Shown here: positions 49,201-61,621 of the stretch, one piece after another | Position numbering within the stretch: position 1 is the stretch's first letter | How the letters are laid out: each line of letters opens with the position of its first letter | Origin: Lepas anatifera | Lineage: Eukaryota > Arthropoda > Thecostraca > Lepadidae | DNA: 64,000 nucleotides | NCBI GenBank assembly: GCA_034440635.1 | Contig: JAOTON010000337.1 | Coordinates: forward strand, 372,001 to 436,000 | Direction: 5' to 3' | The notes under the pieces: model-generated | Told to the model about the DNA's origin: nothing | The model's database searches: none | What the model saw: only the letters and a program-made list of their open reading frames with translations | Program-made: the position numbers and the translations under genes

Positions 49201-49293
49201 ACAGCCGGGCGCCAGAGCGGGCGCTAGCTAGTCACGAGCTGGCGCCCGGCGCGCCTCCCGCAGGCACGGGTACAGCTCATAAGGGTCAATTAC

Positions 49294-49362
49294 CTCGCAT
49301 GGAGCGGGCGCCGACCGGTAGGATGGCACGATCTTGAAGGTGACGGAGCCTCGGGAATCACG
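49294..49362 (-). CDS. CASK: CASK exon: last PDZ strand and PDZ-SH3 linker
   Basis: This 69-bp micro-exon encodes 23 residues, [19 protein letters not shown] followed by APCE. It supplies the final beta strand of the PDZ domain ([10 protein letters not shown]) and the short linker before SH3. The acceptor is CAG after a pyrimidine-rich tract (plus-strand 49363-49365), and the donor is GTAATT (plus-strand 49288-49293). Both boundaries are phase 0, so it joins LQKIL upstream and IYVRAQF downstream without a frameshift. Drosophila CASK has the nearly identical run [20 protein letters not shown] at the same place. The surrounding 200 bp are unusually GC-rich compared with the AT-rich intron. The reading frame stays open for about 20 codons past the donor, so intron retention would add a short tail before a stop. 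Confidence 0.96.
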
Positions 49363-52108
49363 CTGCCGGCGCACAGAGGGGCAGGACACGGAGTTAGTGG
49401 ACGAAACACAAGGCCGCACAACGGGGCAGCTATCAGCAAAGGATTATAATGCGAGAACATGCTCTTACCTTGCGAACCTCGCAGGAGGTAAAACTATCCA
49501 GCCGGGAAAATAAAGCTTTGTGGTCTAAGTCATGACAATGCCTACAAAAAAACTGTCTCCGCTATTGTATGGTGAGGGCAAACTCTGACTCACAGCAACC
49601 AAAATCATTCCCAAAGATACGCCAAAGCAGGCGTAAAAGAAAACAAAAACAAAGAAAAACACAAGATACGGTATTGGATACCACGGACAAAAGAAAACAT
49701 CGGTGTGATACTGAGTGAATTAACGGTAACTTATCAACTGCTGTTTCTTATAGAAACCTATCTTCTCATTTCTGAACACTGAACGCGATGCTTTGCACTC
49801 GAGAAACACTTCGCAAGCATCACCGAAAAGACAGATCTTTCAGACGACCTCAAGGATGTGCTACCATGGCCCAATAAATCAGAACACAAACACGGCGAAA
49901 TTCGGACAGCATAGGTGCAGGCAAACAGTGACCTCGCCGAAACTCCCAACAAGTTCCACAGCTCGCCCAAGCTCTCACCGTTCCCCACCAAAACACGACC
50001 CCTGAAATCGGACAGATCACTACCGAACTCTGACGGCTAACTTTGCGTCATTGTTGTCAGAGACCGACGATCCGAGTTTCGATGTCGTCGGATGGCGCTC
50101 CACGGCGCACGGTGGGGCAGGATATGCACGGATCACAAAAACAATCATTTCGTAGACATGCTAAAACCGAGATGAAGCTTCTTAAATCGTTTAAACATCA
50201 CTTCATCACTTCTGATCAGGCTGCTCCAGGAAGCGACTTTAAAAGAACGTGTAGGCTCTGTAATAAAAAACACGAGAAAACATGCCAATTTGCAACTAAA
50301 TTCACATAATATGAACTTACATTCAGGGCATGCCTTCACGCTCAAGACACATGTTTGCCCCAAGCGGGCGAAACCCCGGCAGAGTATTTTGCATCTATTT
50401 CCAGATGAAAAAGAACATGTTTTCGAGGAAAATTTTAAGTATACTAGGAAAGCTCCCACCAGCAAATAGTGTACAAAACACTACAGCCGCGTTATCAAAT
50501 GAACTTTCTTTCAGAAACTGATATGTTTAATTTTGGTGAGCAAAGATACAGCACACATTTTGCTCAATTTCTTCGCATAAATAATTTTCGTGCCCCTTTT
50601 AGAACATGATGCATGATATATGATTGGCGCTTTGCATTCTTCTTGTGGGAATGAACCAGGCCTGAAAGCTTGAATGAAAATAAGAACTTACAAATGGGAA
50701 TAATAAAGGGAAACAATTATAATTCATTCTAGTCTTTGTGCAGCATTAAGGTCTGAAAGACGTGCATATTTGTTTTCAAGAGGATATGGCCAAGGCGTTT
50801 GAGCCATAACATCATCCATATGTGCAACTTAGATGCGGAATTTCTTCCCTCTTTTTCCCATTTGTAAGCAGCTTACTCTAACATCAATCTAGAAAGGTAA
50901 GTGCTAATTTTATTGATCTGTTCGGCCTTAGATTTGATCTTTAGCTATCTACCATCTTTTAGGTAGACAAACCTACCAAACATGAGAAGCAAGATCTGAC
51001 ACTGCGTAGGTTTAAATCATTTACACTGGGTCTTCTCAATACGCGCATACGAAACTGAATCAGCACTGCCACGCTAAACCAGCCCTGCTTAATTTTCGCA
51101 TGACTATCTCCCTGACGGTGTTACAGCTGGATCCGTGCCTTGACACTATGAATGACCACACTTTGTGGTCAGCAGAACACCAAAAAACAAACGCGACAAA
51201 TACCCCATACTCCAGAAAACATACTGCCGGTACACATAACTGTCGATGACTGTCTTCATGACTTTTTACACATGACTGTCCCCAGCAAACACAGCAGCTC
51301 TCTAGGTAGCCATGGACACCAAACGCAGCCATGCAAAACACCACACAAACGGACAGACTCGATACCCCGCTTTCTATTGTAAAGCGGGTTGACAGTTCTG
51401 TCCGATCTCCCTGTTATTCTACCGTCCACTGTGACATTCGAATCCCGGATATTCTGTCAGCGAAAATCCCTACAGCGTCGCATTTCACCGGGCCACGGTC
51501 TGACACATCAATTATGATATTTGTCGGCAACATCCGAGGTCCGTAGCTAGTAGATGAATCAGCACGGCTTCAGTTCGGTCCCCACCGGAAGGACAACAAT
51601 GGCACGACAACAGAGAGAGAGCAACGCGTAATGCCGCGCCCTTTTGAACTGTCTTGGAATGAAGGAAAAAACATCACGCACATAAAAACTATGCCGGGAT
51701 AAGAATGATAAAGAAAATTCAACTGAAATTGGCGGCACAGATATTTTCATAGCATTCAGCGCGATATGGTACAATTAAAAGCAGCCCGATAATGGCAGTC
51801 ACGAAAGGTCAAAACAGGGCAAGTCTGCCCATTATCCATATCCCCCCAAAAAACGAGGCATTGCGAAGTCAAACTGACAACCAATTTCAAAACACCCAGG
51901 AAACGCCATTACACAGCAGGGCTAGAAACTCACATGTACAATGGCACAAATATTAACGTACAAGAACAATCACTGAGCTCTTGGTTTCATTTTTCATCAG
52001 CAGTGAACTTAAATTGAACAACGCTTGCCAGCAAACTTTTTTCGACCACATCATATGCTTAAGCCTCGGATCGTTGTTCATTTCGGACTTTATCCCCTAC
52101 GGCATGGT

Positions 52109-52235
52109 ATTCAGAGCCTTTGGTTGTATTTTCCATCCTGTCGGCTTTGGTCGAGTTGATCGAGATAAATCGCTGATCTCGATCAACTGAACCAGCGCTG
52201 ACGAAGGATGGAGAATACATCCGAAAGCTCCGAAT
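52109..52235. repeat. 127-bp imperfect hairpin
   Basis: The arms ATTCAGAGCCTTTGGTTGTA then TTTTCCATCC and, reversed from the right, ATTCGGAGCTTTCGGATGTA then TTCTCCATCC close onto the perfect inner stem AGTTGATCGAGAT / ATCTCGATCAACT with a loop of about 9 bases. GGACTT/AAGTCC outside extend it slightly. Confidence 0.82.
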
Positions 52236-52664
52236 AGATGGAAGTCCAAAATGGGCTACAATCCGATAATCTCCAACTATATTTCAACAAGTTCCGGTTG
52301 TAAGCCATCGCCTTGAAGTCGTGCTTTAACGCCAAGGCCATCACCTACACACACAACTTGTTGTAGTCCATATAACAAAATTACGAGTTTTGCCATGTAA
52401 AAAACTTTGAAAATAGTATTCAAACTTAGTGCTTCTGACATAGATGCATGGTGATTTTCTACAAGCCACCGCTGGTCTCTGGCATCACACCCGAAATATG
52501 ACAAGGACAATCCAGAATTTTCGGCCAACAGAAAGCACGATCATAACGCCCCGTAAGCGTCCCCAGCCCGGCTCATAGGAGAGCTAGGGAACCCAACAAG
52601 GAGCGCCACTGTCGGCTCATGCGCTGCAAGGAAAATTAAAAATATGTAACAATCTCGTTAGTAA

Positions 52665-52688
52665 AAAATAATAATAATAATAAAATAC
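52665..52688. repeat. (AAT)n microsatellite
   Basis: A short run of six to seven AAT/ATA units. Confidence 0.8.
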
Positions 52689-52998
52689 AAGTCAGTTATT
52701 GTTGATGCATTTGGTTTCGCCGCCTTGAGCAACATTTCCGGATTATACCTGTGCGAAACCCATAATGGCATGGACTGTATATGTATAATGGTGACAATTA
52801 ACCTTTTTTATTAAGCATTCAAATAATTCAATCATGAACGAATAAACAATCTCTAGTATGTACTCTTTGCCTTTCTTTTCGGGCTTTTCAGACGTGGGGG
52901 GCTTACAATGCTATAGAAATTATAATTCTTAGGAAATCCCATAGCTCAACTTGAGTATATGAACATCACAGCAACACATTTGATATTATTGTGCTGCA

Positions 52999-53139
52999 GC
53001 TAAGGTAATGGAACTTGAAGTCATTTTTAAAAGTTTTCCAACTTTTCTGCTCTCGTAGGCGAGCTGGCAGTGCGTTCCACGTCTTCAGAGCCCTGTGTGG
53101 GAACATTCTGCGAACTGTCTCAAATTGAAGCCGTCTTGT
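52999..53139 (-). pseudogene. LINE reverse-transcriptase C-terminal remnant
   Basis: The minus-strand frame reads TRRLQFETVRRMFPHRALKT then WNALPARLREQKSWKTFKND and FKFHYL. The pattern F..RA...WN.LP..LR....W..FK.D.K.HYL is the conserved tail of ORF2 in several non-LTR retrotransposon clades (CR1/L2/Jockey-like). Only about 47 residues are left and no catalytic motif remains. The clade cannot be fixed from this piece. Confidence 0.62.
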
Positions 53140-53665
53140 ACTGCTCGCTTGCAGGATTGCAATGAAATTGCATTTCCACAAGTAGAACATTATATCATCA
53201 CATATCATAACAGAAGTTATCAATAAATTCCATCCCCACAGATGGCACACAATTAAGGCATTTCCTCTAAAATAAGCACTTACGTGCATTGCAATTCAAC
53301 GACTTATTTCAAAGCATCTTCAACCTACAAGGGATGTTATGGTTTCAAGACAAAAACTTTTGTTTCATGCCACGGCAAGAAACTAACGAACAAAAACATG
53401 ATCATAATGACAATGCTAAAACCAAACAAACGATCATAAAATCACTAAGTTATCCGAAAATTACCATGCAGAGCTTACAATGCAGCTTTCGCCCAAACTC
53501 ACGGGGCAGGACCCTTGTTGAACAAATAATAAAAAACTGGGGGCTGCCTGCTGACCTAAAAATTCAAACAATGTATACCCTGCTTAACTGGAACACGCAA
53601 ATAGCATCAATCGCAGGTTTCACACTTTGAAAATCCTAGCTAGAGGGTCCTGTCCAGAGCCGCCA

Positions 53666-54693
53666 CCCTCGCCCCAGTGGGGGTGAGACATACACTCGGG
53701 CTGGAGCGCCACTGTACATGGCGCACCTCATCCTAGATCAATTGCGCAGCTTTCGAAACTTAAGGTTTGGATCATCTATAGTCTAGTCACTAAGCTGGGT
53801 CAAGCGACCTCAACTAAAAAAGGTTTCAAGGAGTACTAGTGAGAATGGGTTAAATCTATCGGTCGCATAATCAGCTCACATAATAGCCCCGTCAAGTACC
53901 GCGAGCTGTGGTAACGGGAGTCTTACTATCGATGACCTGAGATCAAGTACGGGTCATGACCTGTCCATTAGAAATGCATGGGGAAAGGGGGAACGGTCTA
54001 AAATGGCTTGTTTTCTGTAATTACGCGCTAGAACAAAATTCTAGCCTCAAATCGTGTATCTTAGGTTAGTACCCAGGGTTAAGTTGTATGTTTCGAACTG
54101 TGACATCTGAGAGGCCATCTGGGACTTCTTAGGTATATTCTGAAAGTCGGGTCAATAATGTCTCAGGAAATGGTGTTTTTTATTTTCATTTTGATGCAAT
54201 TACGTCTCTTTCGTCATTGCAGGTCGATCGATACTCATACTGACCATACTATATCAGATGTTGACCTTGACCTGACCTTCAATTTCGGAAAAATTTTTGA
54301 TCTGGTATGTTCAGTTTATTTATCATTTGATTCGCCGTAAATAAAGAAATTGAATCACGTCTTTAATTTGCTTTAAACCCACCAAGTCAGGCGCTAGAGC
54401 AAAAGTTTTTTGTTCTAATCTGCCACCTCTCCGACTTGTCAGGCTGTCCTGACCTCGAAATTAGCCGGCGCGAAAAAGTGACCGATATCATTTTGTTATA
54501 ATCTATTGTAATTATTTATGAATGGATCTTTGGAGTTATTGATTACTGATTTATTGTAATTACTAATCGCAACTCGGATAGGATCTGCCAAAGTTCGCAC
54601 TTTTTCGCTATCCCACATAGGAGCCAAGATCGAGGAGAGTGAACCCCCTCCCCCACTAGAGCAAAGGAGGAGCGGAGGCCCACTGGCGCGGGA
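53666..54693. mobile_element. piggyBac-like TTAA element, family B, copy 2
   Basis: The left end CCCTCGCCCCAGTGGGGG and the right end, reversed, CCCGCGCCAGTGGGCC match the ends of 15975-17002. Length is about 1028 bp, the same as that copy. The TTAA sites are mutated (GCCA on the left, TTGA on the right). The interior includes GATGACCTGAGATCAAGTAC and, near 54262, TTGACCTTGACCTGACC, giving TCAAGGTCA on the minus strand. Confidence 0.72.
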
Positions 54694-55239
54694 GTTGAGA
54701 CACCCCCTCCCCAGATCTCAGAAAACATGCTAGGTAGCCCGTCTTCATCTCCGCAGAAAATATTCGTGATGATTTCTGATCAAATCACTTTTGAGGCCAC
54801 TATTGGTGATGCCATGTCCTTAAAGGGATATAAAAATTTCAGGTTTCATGTCATAACGAATGACAGATCCGAGTTATAGAAATGTATTGGCCGAGCTGTA
54901 AGCACGATTAGAATTTACTCGTCAAGTCCAATAAAATGGCTTCCTTGCCAGGTCAACTCCGAAAATTTACTGGACCCAATGTCATGCCGGGGTCAGCGAG
55001 GGTCCTCTACAATAGCAGGACAAACACAGTATTCCCGGTTACACGCAATGACATTGATCAGGTAATAAATAGATGATTTCCACGCTCGGCTGCTCCGATG
55101 CTAGTGATTCCACGCTACAGAAGCAGCGCCCATGAAGGCGCCAGCTCTGACTTTTGGAAGAAACTAATGAAAGGACGAATGACACAAAAATAAGCACTCC
55201 GTCGCCATTCTCAACAAAGTTATCAAACCTGGTCATTTT

Positions 55240-55528
55240 TAAGTATATCCAGTAGAGGTCACGAAGTCTATCTGACCGCAGGCAATCGCTCTAAAAAAAC
55301 GTTACAAGTTGTTCTTCTCATGCGATATTAATCACAGATGGATATATTTAGAGATTAAGTCATATTTTACTGTTGCCCCTCCCAACAATTTTTTGGGTTA
55401 GGTCATGGCCAAGACTAATGACGTGACTTCAGATGACCTGGGTCTGAAATTTTGCTACGAGTTACACAAAATACTTGCGAAAAAACCTTAGGGGAGGGCG
55501 GGGCTACCCCTGATCGCACTGGCGCGTG
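55240..55528. mobile_element. right-end fragment of a TTAA-type element
   Basis: The end reads GGGGCTACCCCTGATCGCAC then TGGCGCGTG followed by CTAA. Reversed, this resembles the CACGCGCCAGTG-type ends of family B. AGGTCA half-sites occur at about 55400-55440. The left limit is not visible. Confidence 0.45.
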
Positions 55529-56612
55529 CTAACCTGTAGGATGCGGTTGAATTCTAATGTAGGTATGCTGTTCAAATAAATCAGGGCCGAACATTTATAG
55601 CAAACAATCATTTCAAACATGCAGCACACAATATCGCCTGAGCCTTGACCCAAAAAAAGCATCACGGGCTTTTTATGGTTGCATAAGGGAGAGACAGCGA
55701 AGGATAGCCCACCTGAGGCGTGAGAAGAGGACATCTTTTTAACTCTTTATTGGGCTTGAGATTGTAAAAAACCTACATGGGCTACTGCGGAAACAATTGT
55801 GGGTTGTCACACTTAATTCTGGAAGATGGCAGGCATGTTCCTCGGTCTTAAAACACCTCCCCCATACTAACAACCTAACCCTTTTTACGAAATGATCATG
55901 ATGTTTGAAGGAGAAACGCCTAGTTTCGGCAAAAAGGTTGCTTGAGGCAGTTACAGGTAACCAGAGGCTTCTCAAGCATGGCAGAAAACATGAGGGCTTA
56001 GACTTGAAATTTTATTTTACTTCGGTATTGTCCAGGCGAAAGGTGGCGTATGTCAGTCATACAAAATGCCACATATCCTGCAAATAAGATCGTCGTGTTC
56101 CAAATGTGCATATAAAAGCAGCATCTCGCAATACAAGAACGGATGCCTCTATTGCGCTCTGATCCTTGTTTCCAAATCCCTTCACTTTGCTGCCACTTCA
56201 CAGCAGCACGCGCTGCCATATATCTCAGTCACCAGGTGTGCCGTTGGTCGTTTAGGACGGCTGCTGAGGCCACCAGGCACCGTCAACTCACCCTGCTGGA
56301 AATGATGAGGGATCTTTCTCACTCTGGCTGACTGATGAGGGATCTAAGCTCACACCCCTCGCGAAAGATTCGGTATCTTTCCAATGGACCCCTCACCGCA
56401 AGCCCATTCATCGATTCTGTCCGTAGCTTAGCATTTCGCGACGCACTAACAGCATACTTCAAACGGAATCGCCACCTTCGCTGTTGACAAGAGCAACGCG
56501 AATCGAGTGGAGGTCAATGCCGGTACCACGTCTGGCATACGAGCCCATGACATCAGCACAGGAAGCAAGCGGGCCGCCCACTGTACCAGGTCACCTGCCA
56601 ACCGACTCTTAC

Positions 56613-56777
56613 CAGGATCTTCTGCAGGGTATCGACATTCTGGTTGGCCACGGGCAGACCGTTGATTTCTCGAATCTCGTCGCCGACGTGGAGGGTGGCC
56701 TGTCGGTGGATCATGCCGCCGTGCATGATGCGCGCCACCAGGCAGCGCCCGTCCTCGGCCATCTTCAGAGTGATGCC
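56613..56777 (-). CDS. CASK: CASK exon: most of the PDZ domain
   Basis: This 165-bp, 55-codon exon reads [20 protein letters not shown] and continues through [17 protein letters not shown] to LQKIL. It is the body of the CASK PDZ domain, starting at the carboxylate-loop glycine (the family reads DEPMGIT here). The exon begins after a CAG acceptor (plus-strand ctg at 56778-56780) and ends at a GTAAGA donor (plus-strand ac at 56611-56612); both ends are phase 0. CASK is a cytoplasmic scaffold at synapses and epithelial junctions, and this domain binds C-terminal tails of neurexin and syndecan in studied animals. Family members continue with RE.RGSVTFK, which is exactly what the next exon encodes. 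The 5' neighbour encoding VRLVQFQKNTDEPM was not found to the right within the window, so that intron exceeds 7 kb. Identity is very secure. Arthropod affinity is inferred from AEDGRC and [10 protein letters not shown]. Confidence 0.97.
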
Positions 56778-59700
56778 CTGCCGCCGCACACACACCCCGG
56801 ACGACTCAACACTGGACAGCAGGGTGGATCCCGGCAGTCCCTCAACTAATCGGCTTTGATTGGCTGGGAGTTTCAATGCAAGGCACCTGGCGAGACTAAA
56901 TCCCCGGATTCAAGTTCCACTATCACGTTTGAAATGGCTGTTTTGATGCGCGAGGCCTGGATTATCGGCATTTCGAAACTGGTAACGTACCTCACATACA
57001 ACATCGCGTGAACATTTATTCGAAGCACTAGTGACCAGACTAAACAGAACATTTGTGTAATGCCATCGTTGGCAACAGATTCATAGAGCTGTACGCGTTG
57101 CCAGGATTTATGAAGGAAATTGGAGTGGGAAAAATAATAGCCGCGAAAAAAGAAACACACAAAATAAATACCCTGTAGGCTTAATAGTTTTCCCCTGCAT
57201 AATCGAAAGATCGTTACATAAATCATCAACTGATCACGGTCCAAACCAAAATCATTCTGCACACAACACAGCAAATGAGACTTTATCTTGGACAAATGTC
57301 CTTAAATCGATTTTTAACGAAGTTTGGGAAAAGCATGATAAGGGAACACAACAAAAGTTAGATCACCAATCTGCTCAGAGCAGAAAGTATCGAGAAAAAT
57401 TGCAAATGAGCCTAATACATGGTTCAACCCGTTTTCGGACTCCAAAACATAATCCAATGCATGGCTTACGTTGCAAGTTACCCGTTTGGATGCTTGGCAC
57501 TGCCACCAAAGTAAACAACACCAGCAATAACATCAGGATCCCTCTCAAGCGCTGAATAGGAAGGCCCAGGAGCCTTTTTAAATACAATTTATGGTGCCCG
57601 CCAGGTGCCACACAATGTCTCCAAAGCCAGATAATTTGCAAGAATCGATACACCCTACTGTCCAGAACAACAGCACACAGAACACAGTCACACACAACGC
57701 TGAAGGGAGAGTGGGTCTAAGCGGACCATCAGCACAGCAATCCGTCCGGTTATTTTCACAAAAATCTGTCGGCCTCTTTTCTACCTTAAGCAAAGACAAA
57801 CTGAAACTTGAAGATGGTTTTCTGGAAGACATACCAAATTGAAAGAAACACTTTTCCAGGAATCTACGCTAAGCGACTATCAAAATAAAACATCAGAAGC
57901 TGAGACAAAAATCAAAACTTAAGGAAGAGAAAATAACTATATAAGAAGTCAAAATAATCTATTGTCGAGAAACGTGAAGGCATCACAACATAACCCCTGA
58001 TTTAAACATTTCTGTCCATTTGTGTATAGCTGATTACTCGTCATTGATATATGGAAAAGGGATTGTCAATTGCTTCAATCCTTCATTATTTTCTTAATAA
58101 GCAATTCCAGGTTCAAGCTCAACCTTCTTTTGCTACAAGAAAGTTGCACCATTAAGGTGTATACTAGTGGTCGGAACTCTGACATCGATATTACTGGTCG
58201 GCACGCAGAGTGCTTTCAAAAGCTTAGCCCACACAGCTCGGCCGACTCATTTCACTAACTGGTCCAGGTTCAAATTCGAGAATTTTTTATGCCCGTCCAT
58301 TTTCAGCCCTTCCAAAATCGTTGGACGGACAGGTTATGAGCAAGGCTAGAAGAAACTCAATTTCTAGCGAAATCAGACATCCTGATCAGTTTTTGAGACT
58401 CGCTTTTTGCAGTCCATACCGTTCCAGGTAATAGTGGAAATAAGAGGGTCCCAGCGATTTGCAGTATTTCTTCATTACGACGATATTTCACGCCAATGGC
58501 AGATACAAGGGGAGGGCTAGGGGAGCTCAAGTCTCTCCCCAGAAATGTCGGTGTTTTTATTCAATCCATAGTCGGAGGCTGATCTGAGGCAACGGTGGGG
58601 AAGACTCGAGACCCTTAGCCCCCCAAATGATGCCCTGGATCCTCCACGGTCTCAAATGTATATTCGCAAAATATTCACAACAATATATTCAATAATATAA
58701 GAATATTTAATAAATATTTACGGATATTCAAAAATAGCACGAAGAGCATAAAACTGCAGAGGAGTTCAAACTTTTCTACGAAGGTGTATTGTGTACATTC
58801 TACAGTTCCTGGTTGTCTATAAGCGCACGACTTAGAACATTGAGAAAATAGAAGCGAGGAGATACCCCGATTATTTACAAATTCTCAGAATAGTCTGTCA
58901 ATCACATCAAAATCATCAGAGAGCAGCGAAATGCATCCCGTCTACAAAAGCCAGGTGCCAAGACCCGTAACTCTGCATACGAGGAGAGCTTCAGACATCG
59001 CTCGGGCTACTTTTCCTCTCTGCACGTGGCGGGACACTCCTTCAAATGCCCACCATGGCAACACAACAGATAAACCATGGATAAGACCTTACGACTGTGC
59101 CTCTGACATTAACTTTCGAAAAAAATACTTGATACCTTTAAGGAAGTTATCACTTCATTTCATTTCTTTAGCACGTCCTCTACGGGCTAAGTTCCTGAAG
59201 ACAGGCGAAGTGCGAATGATTTTTTCGGCCTTTTTTCAAATGCTGTTAAAAATGGCACATCGTGCAAACAAAATAATACAGCACATTATTCCAATCATTT
59301 TGCAATAGCAGTCAGTAACAGTAATTTTGCAATAACAGTCAGTGCAAGAACAATCATTCACATCGTTTATTTCTGCAGTCTGTAACTATAGCATTTTACG
59401 GGAAGAGCCAAGGTCTGATATATAGCTATAAAGTAGAACTAGGAAGAATGTATATATGCTACAACTTCTATAGTATAGTAGATCTCTAGAAGTAGAACGG
59501 AGCAATCAGGACGACGTAATCGTCGGACTTGCATGCCAATACACCACATTACCGCCTGTACATTTGATTGGAAGGGACAAAACAAGGGAAGCTAGCCGCA
59601 GCATTGAATTCCGCACATACTCCTTATTCAAAACACACCAGATGCCACGGTGTTTAAACTAATGGGACTCTTTGCACCCACACTGAAAAAAACTAAGATA

Positions 59701-61613
59701 AAAAATCGCAAAAGCAATGACCTCGAGCCCCATATATTGGGCATTTCCAAGTGATTGATCCTTAAGAAAGCAAAACCTCGTTGGGTAGTCTTCTGGATTT
59801 GTTATCCAAGAGCTGAAGCACTATGACTAGATTAATGGGCTTGTTAGTTCCCATAAATAATTGCCATTACATTTTCCTGCAACGACGTGGCCATGACCCT
59901 TCGGGCATGTTCACGGTGCTATAATCACACGGCAGCGTACAGGCCCCGGCGCGGGTCATTCGTGGCACTTTGTTGCGCCTGATCTCACCGCCCTCGCGAC
60001 GCAGTCTGCTTTGTCGAACACTGATAAATGGTTTTGTTTCCAGAGATGCCACGATATTCCCCAGATATAACTATCCACATTTCAAACTACAAAAGGTACT
60101 GCGCGACAAGATACAGCAGCGAGCCTTTTTCAGCTTTCTCTTACCAAATAACACGCACAAATAATGTCAGAGTCTCTTATATTAGCTAGGTATGCCTGAG
60201 ACAGGAAATGAACCAAATGATCGATGAGAACACAATTAGGCCATTTTTCTCAGGCTAAATCGGCCCCTAAAGCTCGCTCGTTTGTGGAAATTCAGAAATG
60301 AACAGAGGGAAGCTCCCAACTATATTTTTCATAATGATATCCAACCACCAAGTGGTAACTCCGGATTGTTTCTCACTCTTCTGCAAAAGACGAAAGGCTG
60401 CATGCACTGCATCAATAGGACAATATAAGCCAGACATTCTAGGGCAGTGTTGGTCTTTAAATACGCACCAACTGCCAGGACCACAAGGCGCCATCAACAC
60501 TATCCTATTGGGAGATATGTGGGATGAGGCTGTACTTAATCAGAGAACCCGTCGGACCTTGAACCCGGGGCCTATGGCTGAAAAGAAGGCGTCCTCCCAC
60601 TGACCCACGCGTTCACAAGCACATCTGGGAAAAAGCTGACAATCTACGGTAAAAACGAAGCAGAGAACAGAACAACATCCCGCAGACGCCGACGCTGTTC
60701 CGGGCGCGTCCGCTCGATCTCAATAGGCGGCGAGGGCCAGGACCCGCCTCAGATGCTGGGCAAGAATCCCCTGAGGGCTCCAGCGCGCCCGGCGAAGCCA
60801 TTAGCTAGGTATGGCGTACACAGGGCGGGGGCCGCTGGGACCCGGCCGTACGCGACAGCACGCCGCGCTGCCGGCCGAGCAACGGCAGCGTCGGCTCTAT
60901 TCAGATTATTTACAAGGCTCTGATCGTCCCCCAAACGGAGAACTCTACAGAAGAAGAGAATCCAGCACCAGATTATCGCATTGGTTTTCTTCCTCGATGC
61001 CATAGAGGACGCAGCTGCGGTTGAACGATGAGACGCAGCTATACCAGAGGCTTATATTTTCACGCGCAGTGACACCAAAATGGCGCACATCTCATGGGGC
61101 CAAGAGAAAGTGCTACGCTGTGGATACTTCTGAGAATGCGAGGGCAGGGTAGTGCGCAACATAACTTACACTTGTGTGCGAGGAAAGGAATATTAGTCAG
61201 AAAATATTAAATTTCGAAACCATTTACTGGATCAATTAAATCTAGTAACTCCAAAGAGATGCACCTTATTTTTTCCCGCTTTAAGCCTATGAATAGCAAA
61301 ACACTACAATAGCATAAATTCCAAATATGATATCACATAGTTCTAATCAAGTTTCCTGTTGTCTAGACTAGGACCAAGTATTATGTTTATCACCCAGTCC
61401 ATACATTTTTATCGGTTACAAAGAAATTTCACAAAAAACGAAATAAGAAAAAACAAAAATCACCAAATCAAGCAAATTTTCGCACTTATATCATACAGCA
61501 TCAGAGGGCGTCTCAAGATTGGTCCGAACTCCTAAAATTGAGACGGCGCAGGACATTTAGCCAACGACAAAGTTCCAAGTGGGGAGCTGAGCTTCAGCTC
61601 TACCCCAAACCCT
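56778..61613 (-). other. CASK intron upstream of the PDZ exon (in-window part, to 61613)
   Basis: No exon encoding the expected upstream VRLVQFQKNTDEPM segment or an L27 domain was found on the minus strand. A GC-rich patch at 60640-60900 is open in several frames without a motif. The intron presumably continues beyond 64000. Confidence 0.55.
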
Positions 61614-61621
61614 CCTACGGT

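Larger units (their letters stand above)
6002..49293 (-). other. CASK 43.3-kb intron between PDZ and SH3 exons
   Basis: The donor is GTAATT at the 49294 side and the acceptor CAG at 6002-6004. Most of the window's transposon insertions lie here. No nested gene with recognisable protein motifs was found on either strand. Confidence 0.9.
49363..56612 (-). other. CASK intron inside the PDZ domain (about 7.25 kb)
   Basis: The donor is GTAAGA at the 56613 side and the acceptor CAG at 49363-49365. It holds a hairpin at 52109-52235, a LINE tail at 52999-53139, and TTAA-type elements at 53666-54693 and up to 55528. Stretches 49450-52080, 52250-52960, 53290-53660 and 55560-56600 show no assignable feature. 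Confidence 0.9.

Noticed and set aside
56446..56859. Additional frames over the PDZ exon on both strands
   Set aside because: They are shadows of the CASK PDZ exon in other frames.
59867..60052. Minus-strand frame with RLRREGGEIRRNKVPRMTRA after a CAG acceptor-like site, considered as a CASK exon
   Set aside because: It does not match the CASK kinase, L27 or linker sequence, and no good donor follows; kept only as a curiosity.
60640..60900. GC-rich block open in several frames, considered as a first exon or CpG-island promoter
   Set aside because: No initiator context, splice pair or protein motif could be supported.
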